DNA from: Delphinapterus leucas
Taxonomy: Eukaryota > Chordata > Mammalia > Artiodactyla > Monodontidae
Assembly: GCF_002288925.2 (NCBI RefSeq)
Contig: NW_022098045.1
Location: 4,505,494 to 4,569,493, forward strand
Direction: 5' to 3'
Length of the DNA: 64,000 bases
This document shows positions 1-13,200 of this stretch, piece after piece. Below the pieces are notes generated by a model, which worked only from the letters and a program-made list of their open reading frames with translations, made no database searches and was not told the origin of the DNA. Numbering within the stretch: position 1 is the stretch's first letter; each line of letters begins with the position of its first letter. A program made the position numbers and the translations under genes.

Positions 1-327
1 CTTTTTGCTTTCCTAGTAAAAGGGATACATGTGACAATGCCCCTTCTTGTTGCCTTAAACTTAGAAGAAATGTCTATGAAGGTAAGGTATTATCAGCTCC
101 ATTGTACAGACAAGGAGACCTGGGCACAGAAATGTTGAGTAACTTGTCTGTGGTCATACAGCTGTCAGTCGGCATTCAAATCTTAGTGTGTGGCTCCAAC
201 ACACTAAGAATGACAAAGCAGAAAAGGAGCCCAAGATCTCGAAGGCATCACTGAGCAGCTGAACCCAGGCCAGCAACTGTTTACGTCCAGACTTATGTGA
301 GACTCCAATGTGGTTAGACTATTTTTA

Positions 328-668
328 TTTATTGGCTGCATCAGGGCTTAGTTGCAGCACCTGGGATCTTCTTTGAGTCATGTGGGATCTTTCATTGCAG
401 CGAGTGGGCTCTTTGTTGTGGCGCGCGGGCTTCTTTCTAGTTGTGGCCTGCAGGTTTTTCTCTCTCTAGTTGTGGCGTGCGGATTCCAGGGCATGTGGAC
501 TCTGTAGTTTGCGGCACGAGGGCTCTCTAGTCGAGGTGCGCGAGCTCAGGAGTTGTGGCGCAAGGGCTTAGCTGCCCTGCGGCACGTGGGAACCTAGTTC
601 CCCGACCAGGGATCGAACCTCTGCATTGGAAGGCGGATTCTTTACCACTGGACCCCCAGGGAAGCCCC
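328..668 (-). mobile_element. CHR-type tRNA-derived SINE, long form
   Basis: Antisense copy; the sense 5' end GGCTTCCCTGGGGGTCCAGTGG lies at the right. Flanked by AGACTATTTTTA at 316-327 and 669-680. Confidence 0.85.
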
Positions 669-1501
669 AGACTATTTTTAGATATACTCTGTTACTTGCA
701 GCAGAAACAGACCCAAACACATCTTTTGAGCTGCCATATTTTGGACCATTTTCTTTGATTAGACTCTCAAAGTGGGTTTGAGTCAAATATTATGACTATT
801 TTTAAAGGCTCTTGGTACACAGCACCAATTATTTTCCCTAAGAATTGTACTAACTCAGCACTCTCTTAGCACTGGGTATTGCTGACTAGCGTCAGAGGGT
901 GTCAGACTAAGGATGACTAGCACCATCAATAAACCAGTGGAAGAAGGTGAGACTATAACTCCTCTGGAGTATTTTCAAATCAATCCTTGCCTTGCTTTTA
1001 AGGTGCATTCCTCTTGTGGTTTAAAAAAAAAAAATTCATGAGTCTTAAGATACATTATTCCCCAGCCTCAAATAAGTTATTTTGTTTCTTACACAATAAC
1101 ACAAATCAAAACACAGGTACTGTAAAAGACTGAGAAAACAAACTAGAAAGAAAAAAACCCCTCACATGTGATCTCAATACCAAAGAAAATCACTTTACTA
1201 TTTGGTGGCTTTCTTCTTGGGCTTTTATTACTCCCCATTTTCTTACAAGTGTAATTGGATTACACTATAAGTATTTTTATATTTTGTTCTTTTATAATAA
1301 GCATTTCCTATTGTAAATATTTTAATGGTTGCATAATATTCCATCATATGGATAAATCAGTTTATTCAACCATTTCTGGATTAACAAAACAACAAAAACA
1401 GAATCTGCAGAAGGAAGTAAAGTTACCACCTCAGGTATGTGCTATATACAAATATATGGTATTTAAATTGTACAGAATTAGCTATGCTCTCAGTTTTTCT
1501 G

Positions 1502-1709
1502 TTTTTTTTTTTTTTTTGCGGTACGCGGGCCTCTCACTGCTGTGGCCTCTCCCATTGTGGAGCACATGCCCCGAACGAGCAGGCTCAGCGGCCATGGCTC
1601 ACGGGCCTAGCTGCTCTGTGGCATGTGGGATCCTCCCGGACCGGGGCACGAACCCGTGTCCCCCGCGTCGGCAGGCGGAATCTCAACCACTGTGCCACCA
1701 GGGAAGCCC
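1502..1709 (-). mobile_element. CHR-type SINE, ~205-bp form
   Basis: Antisense; T-tract on the left, then GCGGTACGCGGGCC, and GGGAAGCCC at the right end. The tRNA B-box region is still recognisable. Confidence 0.88.
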
Positions 1710-1836
1710 TAGATATCTAATCTTTGATGAGAAATTTACTGAATGCTTTCTTTGTGGAAAATACCATGCTAAGAGCTTATAAACGTTAGTTGTCAAAATT
1801 CTCAAAACAATCAATGAGGTAGGTGGTAATTTATTT

Positions 1837-2167
1837 ATTTATATTTTTGGCTGCATTGGGTCTTCGTTGCTGTGCGCAGGCTTTCTCTAGTTGTGGCGAG
1901 CAGGGGCTAGTCTTCGTTGTGGTGCACGGGCTTCTCATTGTGGTGGCTTCTCTTGTTGCAGAGCATGGGCTTTAGGTGCGGGCTTCAGTAGTTTCGGCAC
2001 ATGGGCTCAGTTGTTGTGGCTTGCGGGCTCCAGAGCTCAGGCTCAGTAGTTGTGGTGCACGGGCTTAGTTGCTCCGTGGCATGTGGGATCTTCCCGGACC
2101 AGGGCTCGAACCTGTGCCTCCTGCATTGGCAGGCGGATTCTTAACCACTGCGCCACCAGGGAAGCCC
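1837..2167 (-). mobile_element. CHR-type SINE, long form
   Basis: Antisense with TTGGCTGCATTGGGTC near the left. Target duplication TAGGTGGTA(A/T)TTTATTT at 1820-1836 and 2168-2184. Confidence 0.88.
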
Positions 2168-3397
2168 TAGGTGGTATTTTATTTACAGAGAGAAGACAGA
2201 CAGGAGTTATATCAGGTATTCAAATATTTGTTGAGCACCTACATACTGGGCACTGAACTAGCATCAAACAGCATAGAAGTCTGCCTTCTGTGGAGCCTAT
2301 TTTCTAGAAGAACTTGGTAAGATCACATATATATCAGTATTCTAGATTTACACATTACTTTCTATATACTATGAGTTTGGACAATGTGAATTCATCCCTG
2401 AAATGGACCCATTCTCAGTGCTGACAAAAATTTGAGACTAAAAAGCTGAAGTTCAAACCCTGGTGACTTCTTCAATGTATAAGTCACCCTGAAGGTTACT
2501 CTGCCTTTGCTGGCAGCATCCTTGTGAGGATCTGACCTCCAAATTTAGAGCAAACAGAAAGTATTCTCAAGAGAAGACTTATAAAATAATAAAAGGAACC
2601 TACTACAGGATTAAGGAAGTAGAAGTTAAGGCTATAGCTTTTAAAGCCAGATACCTAGCTTCCATATAAACCTCAGTTAAGAGTAGTAGAAGAACAGAAG
2701 TCAGAACACAGAATGGACTGGGCTCTTGGCAGCTAAGTGGGGTGGGAAAGTCTAGGGGAAGGATGGAAGTTCCAGGCATCATCACAATCCACACAGCAAA
2801 GCTACAGACCCTAGGTAGCTGGCCATTTTGAATTTTATTTACTTCTCTCTGGAGCTAGACACATAAGGAGACACCCAGTTCAAAAATTCAAAGAGAGAAG
2901 AGAGGAGTTTCAGGTCTGAAACGTTCAAACGTGCATCGGACACTTCCTGTGAATCGCTGAAGCTGCTGGGGGTTGACTGAGGGCTCCTCTCACTAGGCCA
3001 GTGCAATTTAATCAGTAAACCGCGAGGTCTTCATAACTAATCCCCAGTGGTATGGAGCGTCTTAGGAAAAGTCACAAAGTTTCATTCAAATAAAACTGAA
3101 GTTGAACTGAGAAAGTGAACAGAAGACGCTGGAAAAGGAGTAAGAAAAGTGGTTTTAGAAGCTGCTGGGTGGGCAGAAAATTGCCTTTTCCTCTAGCTTG
3201 AAGCAATTTCCCCAACTACCACACTACCTAAGAAATCTGAGACAAAGGGCACCAAACTATTTCCAAACGCAACAACTTGCAAACAGCTGACCACGGCTCT
3301 CGTGCGGTGACCCCTGAAATCTACTCAAGCACACCTAGTGAAGGGAGACAACACACACCACTCAGCACACAGAGTACCTATTTGACATTAGAAACCT

Positions 3398-3403
3398 TTT
3401 ATT
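3398..3403 (-). promoter_or_regulatory. SDAD1: SDAD1 poly(A) signal AATAAA
   Basis: Canonical hexamer on the minus strand about 820 nt after the SDAD1 stop; cleavage would fall near 3380. Chosen because it is the first strong hexamer after the stop; usage is inferred. Confidence 0.55.
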
Positions 3404-3959
3404 GAGTGAGACATGGCAAACGGTGGGATGAAAATATTACAGGGTGAAGGAAGGCTGAGGAAACCAATCTAATTTCTTTTTCCTCTGTGGAAGAATGAGC
3501 AGCCCAAATGATGAACGGAGGCCACTCCAAGATTACTATTTATACGTAAGGCGATGTAAAAAGCAAGGTTTTAACCAAAAAGCCAGTATCTGGCATTAAA
3601 AAAAAAATCACATCTTTTGGATGGATGGACTAAAAAAGCTATATTGTCTACCCAAAATCTGTACAGCAGGGACCTGTTTTCGGCAGGTAAGCCTATTTAC
3701 AAGTAAGATCCTCTTACTCTTGTAACATTGTCCTGTTTTAAGAGAATATATAACTCCCATCCCCTGCAGAGTTAGTCCATAAGGCCTCTGTGACCCCATA
3801 GAAGCATGAACCTATCTCTACTAGAGAACTATTTATACAACGCTGTAAGTACACAGATACATACTTGCCCCTCGCCCCATCCTACAAATAGGCTATAAAT
3901 ACCTTGAGTGAGGAGTTGTGGCTCATTCAATTTTATATCTTCAGTGACAATTAATAGGC

Positions 3960-3990
3960 ACTCTCTCTCTCTCTCTCTCTCTATATATAT
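3960..3990. repeat. (CT)n/(TA)n microsatellite in SDAD1 3' UTR
   Basis: About 11 CT units followed by TATATATAT; likely polymorphic. Confidence 0.85.
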
Positions 3991-4225
3991 TTTTTTTCAT
4001 GAACACTAAATGAAAATGATTTTACAACACCATTACTGTTTACATTTCAAACATTCCCACCCCTACCCATCTCTAAAATAAGAACACCAGAAGCTACCAA
4101 GTTTACTGTGGTTTTCACAATATAGTGCTTTTGGACTTTTTAATGTAAACATTCTAAATGTACTAGTTTTCAGAGTAGTGACACGAATTTAGCATTCTCC
4201 CTGGAATGGAAAACTTGCTTGGAAG

Positions 4226-4273
4226 TTACTTCATTCTTTTTCTCTTTTTCAAGAGAGCATCTCGTAACGCCAG
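4226..4273 (-). CDS. SDAD1: SDAD1 coding exon 22 (terminal)
   Basis: Residues 674-688, [15 protein letters not shown], then TAA at 4228-4226. Acceptor CTTCCAG after a T-rich tract. Confidence 0.95.
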   Translation of the reverse strand: MALRDALLKKRKRMK

Positions 4274-7200
4274 CTGGAAGATAAAAAAAAAAATGTAAAT
4301 ATGATCTACAGAAAAAGACCACAGGACCAATGTTCACAGCAAACCTATGAACGTCCTTATAAAGTCTTACAGTTCCCAAAAGAAAACAACAGAATATTAA
4401 ATAAAAGATTAAGAATAAACCCAAATTATAAAAAGAAGATAACCAAGGTCAGTGTATACATCTTAAGTGTGTGATGGATACGATTCCATTAATTCCCAAG
4501 CAACCACCACTCTCTGAGTCCTAGAAACTTTAAAGCATTTTTGGGGGTGGAAGTTGCCTGGCTCTAATCAAGCTTTTTGAATTTTATGACTTTAAGTTAC
4601 TGACTCCTTGCCTTTAGCTCAGATCTGGGTCTTGGTATGTCTTTGTAGATATGCAGAGTAACTGGGACGCTTATGGTAGAAAAAAAAAAATCAACCAGTG
4701 CATTTTAACCTAATTTGCGTGGCTAAGAAGGTATTTCTCAGATTCAGCTATCTAGGTCTTATTTTCTCATTTGTAAAGTTGGTTTAATCACAGTACCTGT
4801 TCATATTGTTCACATGAACTATAGCACATATCCAGTGAACCAACTTCCTCTTACAAAATTCTTCAATCTTTGAGAGAAGTATTTTATACTGAAAGAGGTA
4901 CTGACAGGAACAAAGCAAGGCTTCTCTATCATGCCAAAAAAAAAGCATGCTAAAAAGTAGAGGAAGTAGGGGCTGGGGGAACACCCCTAGATAACATGTA
5001 GCAAGGTCACAAAAACCTCAAAACGAAGCAAGGCCTGCCAACTGGATGGTCATTACTTCCTCGACCCAAAAATCTTATAAAGGGCAGGGGAAGGATAAAC
5101 TAATGAATGTAATCAATTCAACCATGCATTTAAATTGGCAAAATTCAGACTGTTTAATGGCACCTTTCCTTTCACCTAAACTTTCAACAAATTCTAATCA
5201 AAATTACTGCCACTTTATTACTTACATAACATTGTTGAAGAGCTTAGAACTAGAATGATTAAATAAACAGAGTTAGTCATACTGACTTGGTTCCCACACC
5301 TATGGAGCCCTGCCCTGGAGAGCTGGCTGTCACATTCAGGCCTGGCAGGCTCATCCTTGGCTTGCAATTTAGGAACACTGGTTCAGAATGTGGCACTATT
5401 TTTCCCTTGACCTGACTTCCTAGAGATTCTTCCTAGTACATTTAGATATACACTCTGGTACATTGGCAGTGGAGGAGGATATAAAAACATAAATTTGTTT
5501 TACTACAATGAATTATGAAATAAGCAAGCCAACAGAGCAGCACAGGACTACCCACCAAAGACTGAAAATGGATAAAACACAATTCCAAAGGTCTGTGAAC
5601 ATAATGGCTTTGCAGAAGGGTACACAGAGAAAGGATCATGCCAACAACAGAACTGTTAAGTTTGTACTGCTTTCCTGAAACTGTTACTGAGATATTACCA
5701 CATATAATTATTGCTTTTTGGAAAAAAGTACCATATAATAAACACTCAAAAATTATTATTCAGTTAATTTCGATATATTTCACAGATGCAATGTCAAGAG
5801 AATTTTAGCACAGGAATGGACCTCAGAGCTCATCTAGTTTAAACTCCTTTATTTACAGAGGAGGAAAATCGCCTCCCTTTGGTCACACAGCTGAATCTCA
5901 ACAAAGTCAGGTCTAGGATTTACAAGCCCTGACCACTTTCCACCTCTCCATGCTCTCCAATAATGCACCCCATTAATCCTAAGACACACATAATACAAGG
6001 TTTTTGAAGGCACAACTCCACTCAAATGTAGAGAAGTCTTAGAACAACAATATCACTCTACCCAGTCAAGCTTCAAGTTGAGCTCACCTGCTTTTCTCGG
6101 AAGGAACGCTTATTTTTTGACCGGACGTTATGACTATACCGCATCATCATGAAGTTCTTCTGTTTTTTCTTCTCCTTATTCGTGGAACTGGAAAATGGAT
6201 TCATCTTGGTTTTTCTCCTCACAAATTCTTTTCGGTCTGTTTTTCCAGCCTATCAGCACACACACACAAAAATACCACTGCAGGAGTTATCTCATCAACA
6301 TACACATCTCCTCTGTGCCAGCTCCACTGGATGCCAAGGACACTAAGGTGGAGGGAACACACAGTCACTGCTCCCCAGAGACTCAGTTCAGTCCAGGGGA
6401 AGAAATGACCATGATGTGTTGTAATTGGGCAAGGGGAGCTCAGTGGAAGAAAAGGTTTCTTAGAGGCCAGAGGAGCCTATGAGAGAGGGAGACCCTGTGA
6501 GCTGTTTTTTGCAGGATGAAGGCCTTCCTGGTGAGGAAAGGAGGAAAGGAGGGAAGGAGGGAAGAGTAGAGCATTTCAGGTAGGAATAGTATATGCAAAG
6601 TTGCGGTGGAGAAAGAACATGGGTTTTCAAACTTATCTAAACAAGTGTCAGTACAAATGGAATAGAGGGTAATGTGGAGGCCATTTAGAATGGCGTCTGA
6701 AACAAGTCAAGGTAGAGAAAATGAAGCTGGAAAGGTAGGCAGGCTGCAGTCGCAAACAGCCACAGGACTTGCCTGCGGCAGCTCTAACTGTCTCTGGCTT
6801 TTCTTTAATGACCAAACATTCCCCTGCTTTTCTCATAGCTCTGGCAAATGTACTGAGCCTCCCTGAGACCGTGAACATATAACTGTGCCTTTCTGTGCTC
6901 TACAGCTTGTCTTAGACGGTGGTTACATATGTGGCTATCAGGTTGTTAAAACTCATCTAACTGAACACCTCTTATCTGTGCCTTTTATTCTATGTTAATT
7001 ATACTTTTATTTAAAACATTAAAATAAAATACTGCAGGGACTTCCCTGGTGGCGCAGTGGTTAAAAATCCGCCTGCCAACGCAGGGGACACGGGTTCAAT
7101 CCCTGGCCCGGGAAGATCCCACATGCCGCGGAGCAACTAAGCTGCTGCGTCACACAACTTCTGAGCCTGCTCTCTAGAGCCCGGGAGCTACAACTACTGA

Positions 7201-10200
7201 GCCCACGCACCGCAACTGCTAAAGCCCGCGCGCCTAGAGCCCGTGCTCCACACCAAGAGAAACCACCGCAATGGGAAGCCCACGCATCTCAACGCAGAGT
7301 AGCCCCGACTCGCCGCAACTAGAGAAAGCCTGCGCGCAGCAACGAAGACCCAATGCAGCCAAAAAAACCCTGCAGTTCTGTGCCTATACAAGTTCTGAGT
7401 CATATTTCACTTTATCTGCTTTCTGTTTAAACAACTAGGCAATGACATGCCCCACTCACCATTGCAGTGGCTAGTCTTGTCTCCTTGTCAGACTTTGGCT
7501 TTTTATGAAGGCGTTCAATGTCCCGAAGAGAAAGTAACTCACCCCTGGGGTGAAGGAAAAAATGTAATACGTAACAAGGATGGAACTCCTTTTCCTAATA
7601 CTTTCATAATCGCGTGAGCTGACTGAAGACCTGGTGTACACACTGTCTCACCTGGGCCCCTCATCACTGTCTAATTCGATGTATTTCCTCTTTTGGGCTT
7701 TCCCAGGGGCAGCGTCGAGTTCTTTCCTCATTTGGGCCGTTCGGATTTTCTGGAAGTCTTCCTGACTTAACACTCGGCTGGTGCTGACGGCCGCGGCTTT
7801 GGCTTTCCGCTCCTCCAAGGGCATGCTGTTCAGCTTCTCAGACTTGAAAGGACACAACACAGGCTTAAACGGCTACTAGCTCCAGTGAGGGCGTAGCCCC
7901 TCAACACTGAGAAAAGGACATTTTAGGACTCACGATTTCTTTCTGTTCTTCATCGGAAGAATGGTGCACATCAACCCATTCGCCATCAGAAACTGCCTCG
8001 TCACTGAGACTCGTGTTTTCCCACTCATCTGTGTGAAAAAGAGCACCCCATTAGCACCCACTTTATGTTGAGTGTTCATGGTACACTGAGATAAATCGAG
8101 CAAAAGAAAACTTAGGTAATGAACCTCAAACAGATGCTCACCAAGAATTGAGCAATATTATTGTTAAATAAACCACATCAATTTAATTAAGTCAAGGAAT
8201 GGAGAATAACCACTGATTATCCACCATGAACCAAAACTTTACAATCTTTCTCTAACCCTCGTGACTCAACAAAAGAGGAATAGAGTCCAGAGTTGAGTAA
8301 CCTGCCCCAGGCCACACTGCTAGAAATGCAGCCTACACTGAAATTAGGAAAATCATATATGACTCTAGAGCCTACATTCTTTCCACCAAACTAGCCATGT
8401 CCATCAGAACTGTACTTGTACATTTACAGTGGCCACATACAAGTTATTTAACTTGTCTAAGCACATTTATACGTTTGAGAAATTAGTTAGAAACAAGTCA
8501 TTCAGAGAACCAAGGCAGAAACTTTTGGTTGTATAAGAACCTTGTAGACACCCCAGTAAAGAGGTATCAGAGTTCCTAACGGAGCCACCACAGTAAGCTT
8601 TCAAAATGAAGGATACCTGCAGTCTCTCAGCAGATGCCCATGTTCTGCAAGACAGTGTCCCAGCTCTTAGGCATGGCCTACACAGCCACTCACGTGAGGC
8701 CCCACCTCTATCTCTAGTCTCATCGCCTTCTGTGCATCACCTTGTATCCTACATTCTAATAGTTTCCTAAACCCTTCAGTACTTTGCTCACAGTTTGCCT
8801 GGCAAGTCTCCACTATACTACCATTGCTCACTAATCATTCCAAATACGGCTCATGGGTCACCATTTCCTTGAAGCCTTTGTTGAACCTCTGAGGTGGACC
8901 TGACCTCTCTCCAACCCTTATACCCCACTCCAATCATAAATCCTGTTGATGATTTATTAGCTGTTTATGAGAGACCCTCAAGGACAAGAACCATATCATT
9001 CATCTTGGCTTTGACAGTGGCTGGCTCATAGCTAGTGCTTATGAAAGTTTTGTTGAAATAATGAAGGGATGAACAGGAAGAAGAAAGGACCCTAGCAACC
9101 AATGCAGTAAATGCTAACCCTGGAAATGAGAATGGAGTTCCTCAAGCATTCTTTGACCAGTTCAACAAGCATTCTCCTTCAACAGGAGGATTGCTATAGA
9201 CTAATCTTCATTATTTTTTTTCTAGGCAACAAAAGAAACCCATTATCTTTCCCAAGTGTCAAACAGCATGCCCTTGATAAGGGGCAGCCAATCTGAAGGA
9301 CATGAAAAGGCATTTCCTACACCAGAATGTAAATTCTCTCAGAGCAGGACCATGCCCATTTGACCTTCAGTGCCCGTAACAGGGCGTGGCACAGAGTCAT
9401 TACCAGGAAGCATCTGCTGAATGAATGTCCAAACAATATAAAGATTTCAAGATCAATACAGATATAGCAGGAGTGATTTTGTCCTGAATAATGGTGAAAC
9501 AAAAATGAACCTTCATCTTCTTCAGCATTTTTTTCTTCTTTTTCAACTTCCAGAACCTCTGCTCCTGGAATGTAACCTTTAGCATCTAGTTCTCCATATT
9601 CTTGCACTCTTGCTTCTATGGAGGCCTCTGTAGGCTTACCCTAAAGGAAAGGAAGTAGTTTTTAATGAGGTGCTTAAACTGCAAAACATTATTCATGAAA
9701 AGGATTCTCCAGGATTATGAATTGAGAGGGAGAATCACAAAAAATGGAAGCAATCGAATGACAGAAACAGTCCACCAATGTCTTGGGTCAAAGTAAATCC
9801 CCCAGCCAGAACTTTGCCCACTGTTTTCTTGCTTTCTTCTTCTTCTTCTTCTTTTTTTTTTTTTTTGCGATACGCGGGCCTCTCACTGTTGTGGCCTCTC
9901 CCATTGCGGAGCGCAGGCTCCGGATGCGCAGGCTCAGCGGCCATGGCTCATGGGCCCAGCCGCTCCACGGCATGTGGGATCTTCTCGGACCGGGGCATGA
10001 ACCCGTGTCCCCTGCATCGGCAGGCGGACTCTCAACCACTGTGCCATCAGGGAAGCCCCTTCTTGCTTTCTTCTGATCCACCTCAGGAAACGTCAATTAA
10101 GTCTCGAGATCTCTCCTTCTGTTACATACATGCATCTTTCTTTGTCCCAACTTGAAAGAGGTAGTATCTGGTTAGGGAACAGCCTGTTCAATGCTGCCAT

Positions 10201-13200
10201 CAGTTGCTGACTTCAAACAGTCTAACAGGTCTGTAAAAGTCATTCATCCTCAAACAGCATATACCAACTATAAAACAGTTAAGCAAAAGTATTCAACCAA
10301 TTTTATTCTGAGCTTAAAGAATAAAACTACATGTATCACCAATACTCCTAATGGAAGCATCAGAAATACTCAAACTCAAATTGTAGGAAATTACCCTCAC
10401 TTTCTGAGACCAAATCCTTGATCAACATATGTATGCTTCACCTACCCGGAATTTCTTTTGTAACATCTGAGGATTCAGTGTTCGGAAGAGCTGAATCAAA
10501 GTTCTAGCAGACATCATCACATCTGGAAAATAATACCTTTAATTAGAAACTTCAGAGCAAAGAGTCTATTGAGGTAAAAACGAATTACTCTGTACTCTTT
10601 GATCTACTGAGAATAACACACCACTTACTCTTATCTTTGTGTGTTTTATACTGAGCCAGGTCTTGGAGAAGTTCTTCAGTCATGGCTAGAGGACATCGAG
10701 CTGTTATCTCTTTTATAGCATTGATTCTAAAAAAAGGAAAAAAATAAATTAAAACAAACAAACAAACAAAAACCCCCCAGCAGTTTCATGTGGTTCAACC
10801 TAAGAATATTTTCTAAAAAGACTAAATCAAAAGGAACATAAGTTGGGTTTTATAGGTCTTAGGTCTTTAAAACTGCAGCATGGTAGAGTGTGAGGGTGGG
10901 GAGCCTCAGAGGGCTTTGATTCCAGACAGTTTACTGCCATTTCCTCTATTAGAAGAATAAGAAACAGTGTCATCTCTGTAAAATACAGGCACACCTCAGA
11001 GATATTGCAGGTTTGGTTCCAGACCACTGCAATAAAGTGAGTCACACATATCTTTTGGTTTCCTAGTACATACAAAAATTATGTTTAACTATACTGTAGT
11101 CTATTAAGTGTACAATAGCATTATGTCTTAAAAAGTACGTAACTTAATTAAAAAATCCTTTATTGCTAAAAATGTAACCTTCATCTGAGCCTTCAGTGAG
11201 ACATAATCTTTTTGCTGGTGGAGAGTTTGAAATATTGTGAGAATTACCAAAATGTTACACAGAGGCATGAAGTGAGCCAATGCTGCTGCAAAAATGTCAC
11301 CAATAGGCTTGCTCCACACAAAGTTGCCACAAACCTTCAATTTGTAAAAAAACACAGTAACTGTGAAGAGCAATATAGCAAAGGGCAATAAAAGGAAGTG
11401 TGCCTGTATATGACAGCAGCATTTATTCGCCCACTCTAGGGGAGATAGTACTAGGTCAAATAAGGAAAAGTTAAAGGTCTTTAGGGCTGTTATCCCAGCA
11501 ATATTTTCCAAGGGAGATACAAAGCAGCGTTCAGCATACTGCTTAGTTATTAGGACAGATGAGTCGTCCTTAAATTAGTGCTCACACTCATTAAGTGCTT
11601 TTGAATTAATCAAAAGGGCCACTGAACCGCCTTGGGATTAAAAAATGATTCCATAACGAATCATTTGTTCCAGGGAAGATAGGAATTCAGGGTAGAAGAC
11701 AGAAGAAAAACATTTAGATTGCCACACAAGCATTCATTTGAAAGAGGGAAAGCTAGTTAAAAAACAAAATGTTGATTAGAAGGGCAAATATCTTTTCTCT
11801 GGCTCAAAATTCTGACCAATAAATTAAAAACAGCAAGCCTGCTGAGAAGACTGAAGTGTACTTTAAACTGTTTTTGCAGAGAGCACATTATAGATGAAAT
11901 TTTACATCCTGGTAATGGAAAGCAAACCCAGTGTGTTACGACCATACCCACTGCCTACAGCCACATTCTACATACCCTACTGTCATGACCTCTCCAGAGT
12001 TCTTGTCGGTTACAAAATTGTTGGCCACAGTCATGAGCAATGACTGCACGATCTGAGCAGGAGGGAGAGAAAGGATATGAGTGCTGGTAAAACGTCTACA
12101 CCTACTCAAACGCTTGACGATGAAGGGACCATAAACTATTACAGTGGAAAAACAGCCCTCCACCTTCGGTTTGGGAGTTGGAAGGATCAAGACTGAGGAA
12201 GACTGAGAAAAACACTCCACTCTGGGTTTCAGCCTTCTTCTTAGCTATCCTCAGATTAAATTTGGCTCGCCTTTAATATTAGTTCTCAACATGGATTAAA
12301 AATTGCTTTGACCCACGATCCTCCAACACTATTTGAATCAAAGAAAGAAATGATCAGTTTTGAATAATAATCACTATAAATTCACTGATATTCTTGCCCT
12401 CCCCAGCATAAAATTTGGCAATTAAACAAAACCAGAATTCTCAACAACTTGTCCAAAATAAACTTTACTTTCTACAGTAAAATGTTTTTACTTCTATGAG
12501 TAAACTGCTATGGATATCTCCTTAAGAGCTAGTGTCTCTTCTACTCAGTTTCAAAAAGGCAGGGAGGACGGTAATCCCTGTGGGAAAAGCCACCATGATA
12601 TACTTAGTGGCAGGGCTACGTATGCACTAGATCCTGACAGAAGGAAAGTTTAAGAGTTCTCACCTCTGGGGGTACTAAGTGATGAGATGCCTGTGCAGCA
12701 AACAGAAGGATCTTCGTTACTTCTAAAAAGGTCAGAGATGGGAATGGCCACAGTCAGTTTATTGCCCTGCCCTCAGGAGCACGGCAAACATGGCCAGCAC
12801 GCGCTGGCCATAATGCTACTGCTGCTTGCTCTGCCCCAGCACCCAACCCCCAACATCTGCACAGCTCACTGCCTCGCTTCCTCCTGGCCCTGCTTAACTG
12901 CTGCCTTATCAAAGTGATTTCCTGACCACATAATCTAGACAGAACCCACCCCAGCACTCCCTACTGTCCTCACCTGCTTCCTTTTTCCTCAAAATACTTC
13001 CCGTCACCTGGACATATTACACACAGCACTCTGTGGATCTTCCTCTAGAATGTAAGCTCTATGAAGGTGAGGATGTTACTTTGTGTTCACTGGTGTCTAA
13101 TGCAGTGCTCAGGCTAGAAGTCACTCAATCAATGAGTAAGTACAAACACATATATACGCACACTCTCCCTTTAAAGGGGCAGTATGGATAAAGAACAAGG

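Larger units (their letters stand above)
1..3379. other. Intergenic region downstream of SDAD1
   Basis: Apart from SINEs at 328, 1502 and 1837, this stretch shows no exon, CpG island or RNA gene. The next gene in human order, NAAA, is not recognisable here. Confidence 0.6.
3380..4225 (-). other. SDAD1: SDAD1 3' untranslated region
   Basis: Sequence from the stop codon to the first good poly(A) signal (AATAAA, 3403-3398 on the minus strand). The 3' limit is inferred from that hexamer. It includes a (CT)n/(TA)n microsatellite at 3960-3990. No open frame of note. Confidence 0.6.

Noticed and set aside
1255..1782. Open reading frame of 175 codons on the plus strand
   Set aside because: Its middle is an antisense CHR SINE; the remainder is low-complexity AT-rich sequence. 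The same SINE-derived peptides appear wherever such SINEs occur (9778, 28577, 38386, 48258, 56179).
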